64,000 nucleotides of DNA from Mycolicibacterium cosmeticum (GTDB taxonomy: Bacteria > Actinomycetota > Actinomycetes > Mycobacteriales > Mycobacteriaceae), in assembly GCF_000613185.1 (NCBI RefSeq), contig NZ_CCBB010000001.1, positions 62,001-126,000 of the forward strand, in the 5' to 3' direction. A program made the translations under genes and the position numbers. The notes under the pieces are model-generated. The model ran no database searches, was not told the origin of the DNA, and worked only from the letters and a program-made list of their open reading frames with translations. How positions within the stretch are numbered: the stretch's first letter is position 1; each line of letters begins with the position of its first letter. This document shows positions 62,313 to 64,000 of this stretch, piece by piece.

Positions 62313-62373
62313 CACCACCGATCTGAGTGCAGTTACCCACGGGTAAACTCGGTCGACGTTCAAGGGAGGAAAT

Positions 62374-64000
62374 ATGACCGAGCGCGTGACCGTCGGGAAT
62401 CTTCGGGTCGCCAAGGTGCTGCACGACTTCATCACCAACGAGGCGCTGCCCGGTACCGGCGTAGACGCCGACAGCTTCTGGGCGGGTGTGGACAAGGTCG
62501 TCACCGACCTGGCCCCGCAGAATGAGGACCTGCTGGCCCGCCGCGACGATCTGCAGGCCCAGATCGACAAGTGGCACCGGGCCCGGGTGATCGGCGAATT
62601 CGACGCCGCCGGATACAAGGCCTTCCTCACCGAAATCGGTTATCTGCAGCCCGAACCCGCGGAGTTCACCATCACCACCTCGGGGGTGGACGCCGAGATC
62701 ACCAGCACCGCGGGCCCGCAGCTGGTGGTGCCGATCCTCAACGCGCGCTTCGCGCTCAACGCCGCCAACGCCCGCTGGGGCTCGCTGTACGACGCGCTGT
62801 ACGGCACCGATGTGATCAGCGAGGACGACGGCGCCGAGAAAGGCACTGGTTACAATCGGGTGCGCGGTGACAAGGTGATCGCCTACGCCCGCAACTTCCT
62901 CGACGAGGCCGCACCGCTGGCGTCAGGGTCCTGGTCGGAGATCACCGGTCTGCGCATCGACGACGAGCACCGGCTGGTGGCCACGTTGGGCGACGGGCTC
63001 GAGGCCGGGCTGGCCGACGCCGACCAGTTCGTCGGCTACACCGGCGAACTCGGCTCCCCCTCCTGGTCGGTGCTGCTGGTCAACCACGGGCTGCACATCG
63101 AGATCCTCGTCGACCCGCAGTCCCCCGTCGGCGCCACCGACAAGGCCGGCATCAAGGATGTCGTGCTGGAGTCGGCGATCACCACCATCATGGATTTCGA
63201 GGATTCCGTGGCAGCCGTCGACGCCGAGGACAAGGTGCTCGGCTACCGCAACTGGCTCGGCCTGAACAGGGGCGACCTGGCCGAAGAGGTCAGCAAGGGC
63301 GGCAAGTCCTTCACCCGGGTGCTCAACCCCGACCGCGTCTTCACCACCCCGGACGGCGAGGGTGAGCTCACCCTGCCCGGTCGCAGCCTGCTGTTCGTCC
63401 GCAACGTCGGGCACCTGATGACCAACGACGCCATCGTGGACGCCGAAGGCAAAGAGATCCCTGAGGGTATCCAGGACGCGTTGTTCACCAGCCTGATCGC
63501 CATGCACGGCTTGAAGACCGGTGACGAGAACGGCCCGTACCAGAACAGCCGCACCGGTTCGGTGTACATCGTCAAGCCCAAGATGCACGGTCCCGAGGAG
63601 GTGGCGTTCACCTGTGAGCTGTTCAGCCGCGTCGAGGACGTGCTCGGCCTGCCGGAGGCCACCCTCAAGGTCGGCATCATGGACGAGGAGCGGCGCACCA
63701 CGCTGAACCTCAAGGCGTGCATCAAGGCCGCCGCCGACCGGGTGGTGTTCATCAACACCGGCTTCCTGGACCGCACCGGCGACGAGATCCACACGTCGAT
63801 GGAGGCCGGGCCGATGATCCGCAAGGGTGCGATGAAGTCGCAGCCGTGGATCAAGGCCTACGAGGACAACAACGTCGACGTCGGCCTGGCGACCGGGCTG
63901 TCCGGCCGCGCCCAGATCGGCAAGGGCATGTGGGCGATGACCGATCTGATGGCCGACATGGTCGAGCAGAAGATCGGCCAGCCCAAGGCGGGCGCCACCA
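62374..64000 (+). CDS. glcB: Malate synthase G, 5' part
   Basis: The frame runs from ATG 62374 (GGGAGGA before it) to the window edge, giving 542 residues of a usual ~725-740. The pattern [22 protein letters not shown] and [17 protein letters not shown] is malate synthase G. Conserved Arg is in RNVGHLMTN and the Glu/Asp metal residues in [13 protein letters not shown]. It condenses glyoxylate with acetyl-CoA to malate in the glyoxylate shunt. The 3' end, with the C-terminal catalytic Asp, lies outside the window. Confidence 0.96.
   Translation, partial: MTERVTVGNLRVAKVLHDFITNEALPGTGVDADSFWAGVDKVVTDLAPQNEDLLARRDDLQAQIDKWHRARVIGEFDAAGYKAFLTEIGYLQPEPAEFTITTSGVDAEITSTAGPQLVVPILNARFALNAANARWGSLYDALYGTDVISEDDGAEKGTGYNRVRGDKVIAYARNFLDEAAPLASGSWSEITGLRIDDEHRLVATLGDGLEAGLADADQFVGYTGELGSPSWSVLLVNHGLHIEILVDPQSPVGATDKAGIKDVVLESAITTIMDFEDSVAAVDAEDKVLGYRNWLGLNRGDLAEEVSKGGKSFTRVLNPDRVFTTPDGEGELTLPGRSLLFVRNVGHLMTNDAIVDAEGKEIPEGIQDALFTSLIAMHGLKTGDENGPYQNSRTGSVYIVKPKMHGPEEVAFTCELFSRVEDVLGLPEATLKVGIMDEERRTTLNLKACIKAAADRVVFINTGFLDRTGDEIHTSMEAGPMIRKGAMKSQPWIKAYEDNNVDVGLATGLSGRAQIGKGMWAMTDLMADMVEQKIGQPKAGAT

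Overview
This window comes from a mycobacterium, most likely a fast-growing, non-tuberculous Mycolicibacterium-type species. The DNA is GC-rich with many GTG starts. It carries an antigen 85 mycolyltransferase, an Apa/MPT32 glycoprotein, F420-type oxidoreductases, a UreE-less urease operon and IdeR-type iron boxes. A Lon protease is also present, which M. smegmatis has and M. tuberculosis lacks. From memory of the M. tuberculosis gene order, 35.7-64.0 kb is broadly collinear (inverted) with Rv1867 to glcB (Rv1837c). I see no insertion sequence, prophage, CRISPR array, tRNA or rRNA, and no gene-free stretch longer than about 220 bases.

Layout. 0-3.5 kb: an EthD-like protein, a FUSC membrane protein and a hotdog thioesterase. 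3.5-8.1 kb: a nitrogen-scavenging module (GntR regulator, allophanate hydrolase amidase domain, biuret-hydrolase-like cysteine hydrolase, purine/uracil-type permease). 8.1-12.4 kb: cupin, TPR protein, small protein, deaminase and a GH13 enzyme. 12.4-16.0 kb: a membrane class III cyclase homologue coupled to an MscS channel with a cyclic-nucleotide domain; both have lost canonical residues. 16.2-17.3 kb: fbpC. 17.3-20.7 kb: a YhgE/Pip exporter, a degenerate ABC ATPase and a divergent TetR with two operators. 20.7-25.4 kb: two oxidoreductases, a VC0807-like membrane protein and lon. 25.5-33.1 kb: a ribose-type ABC transporter with a polyol dehydrogenase, divergent from a SorC regulator operon. 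33.1-39.5 kb: mixed small enzymes and membrane proteins.

39.5-64.0 kb: apa, modC, modB (no modA beside them), a degenerate SDR, an LLM oxidoreductase, ndh, the urease operon ureABCFGD, a Rv1847-like thioesterase, an IdeR-boxed small-RNA locus matching MrsI in position and architecture, an IdeR-boxed iron-related gene, blaI with its M56 sensor, gnd, guaB1, two CNNM proteins, a glycosylase-annotated protein, a pseudo-esterase lipoprotein, a membrane esterase and the 5' part of glcB.

Together the genes emphasise nitrogen release (biuret, allophanate, urea), sugar-alcohol use, iron-sparing regulation and envelope maintenance. The least expected features are the signalling pair at 12.4-16.0 kb, the pseudo-ATPase exporter locus, the probable MrsI locus and the lack of modA.
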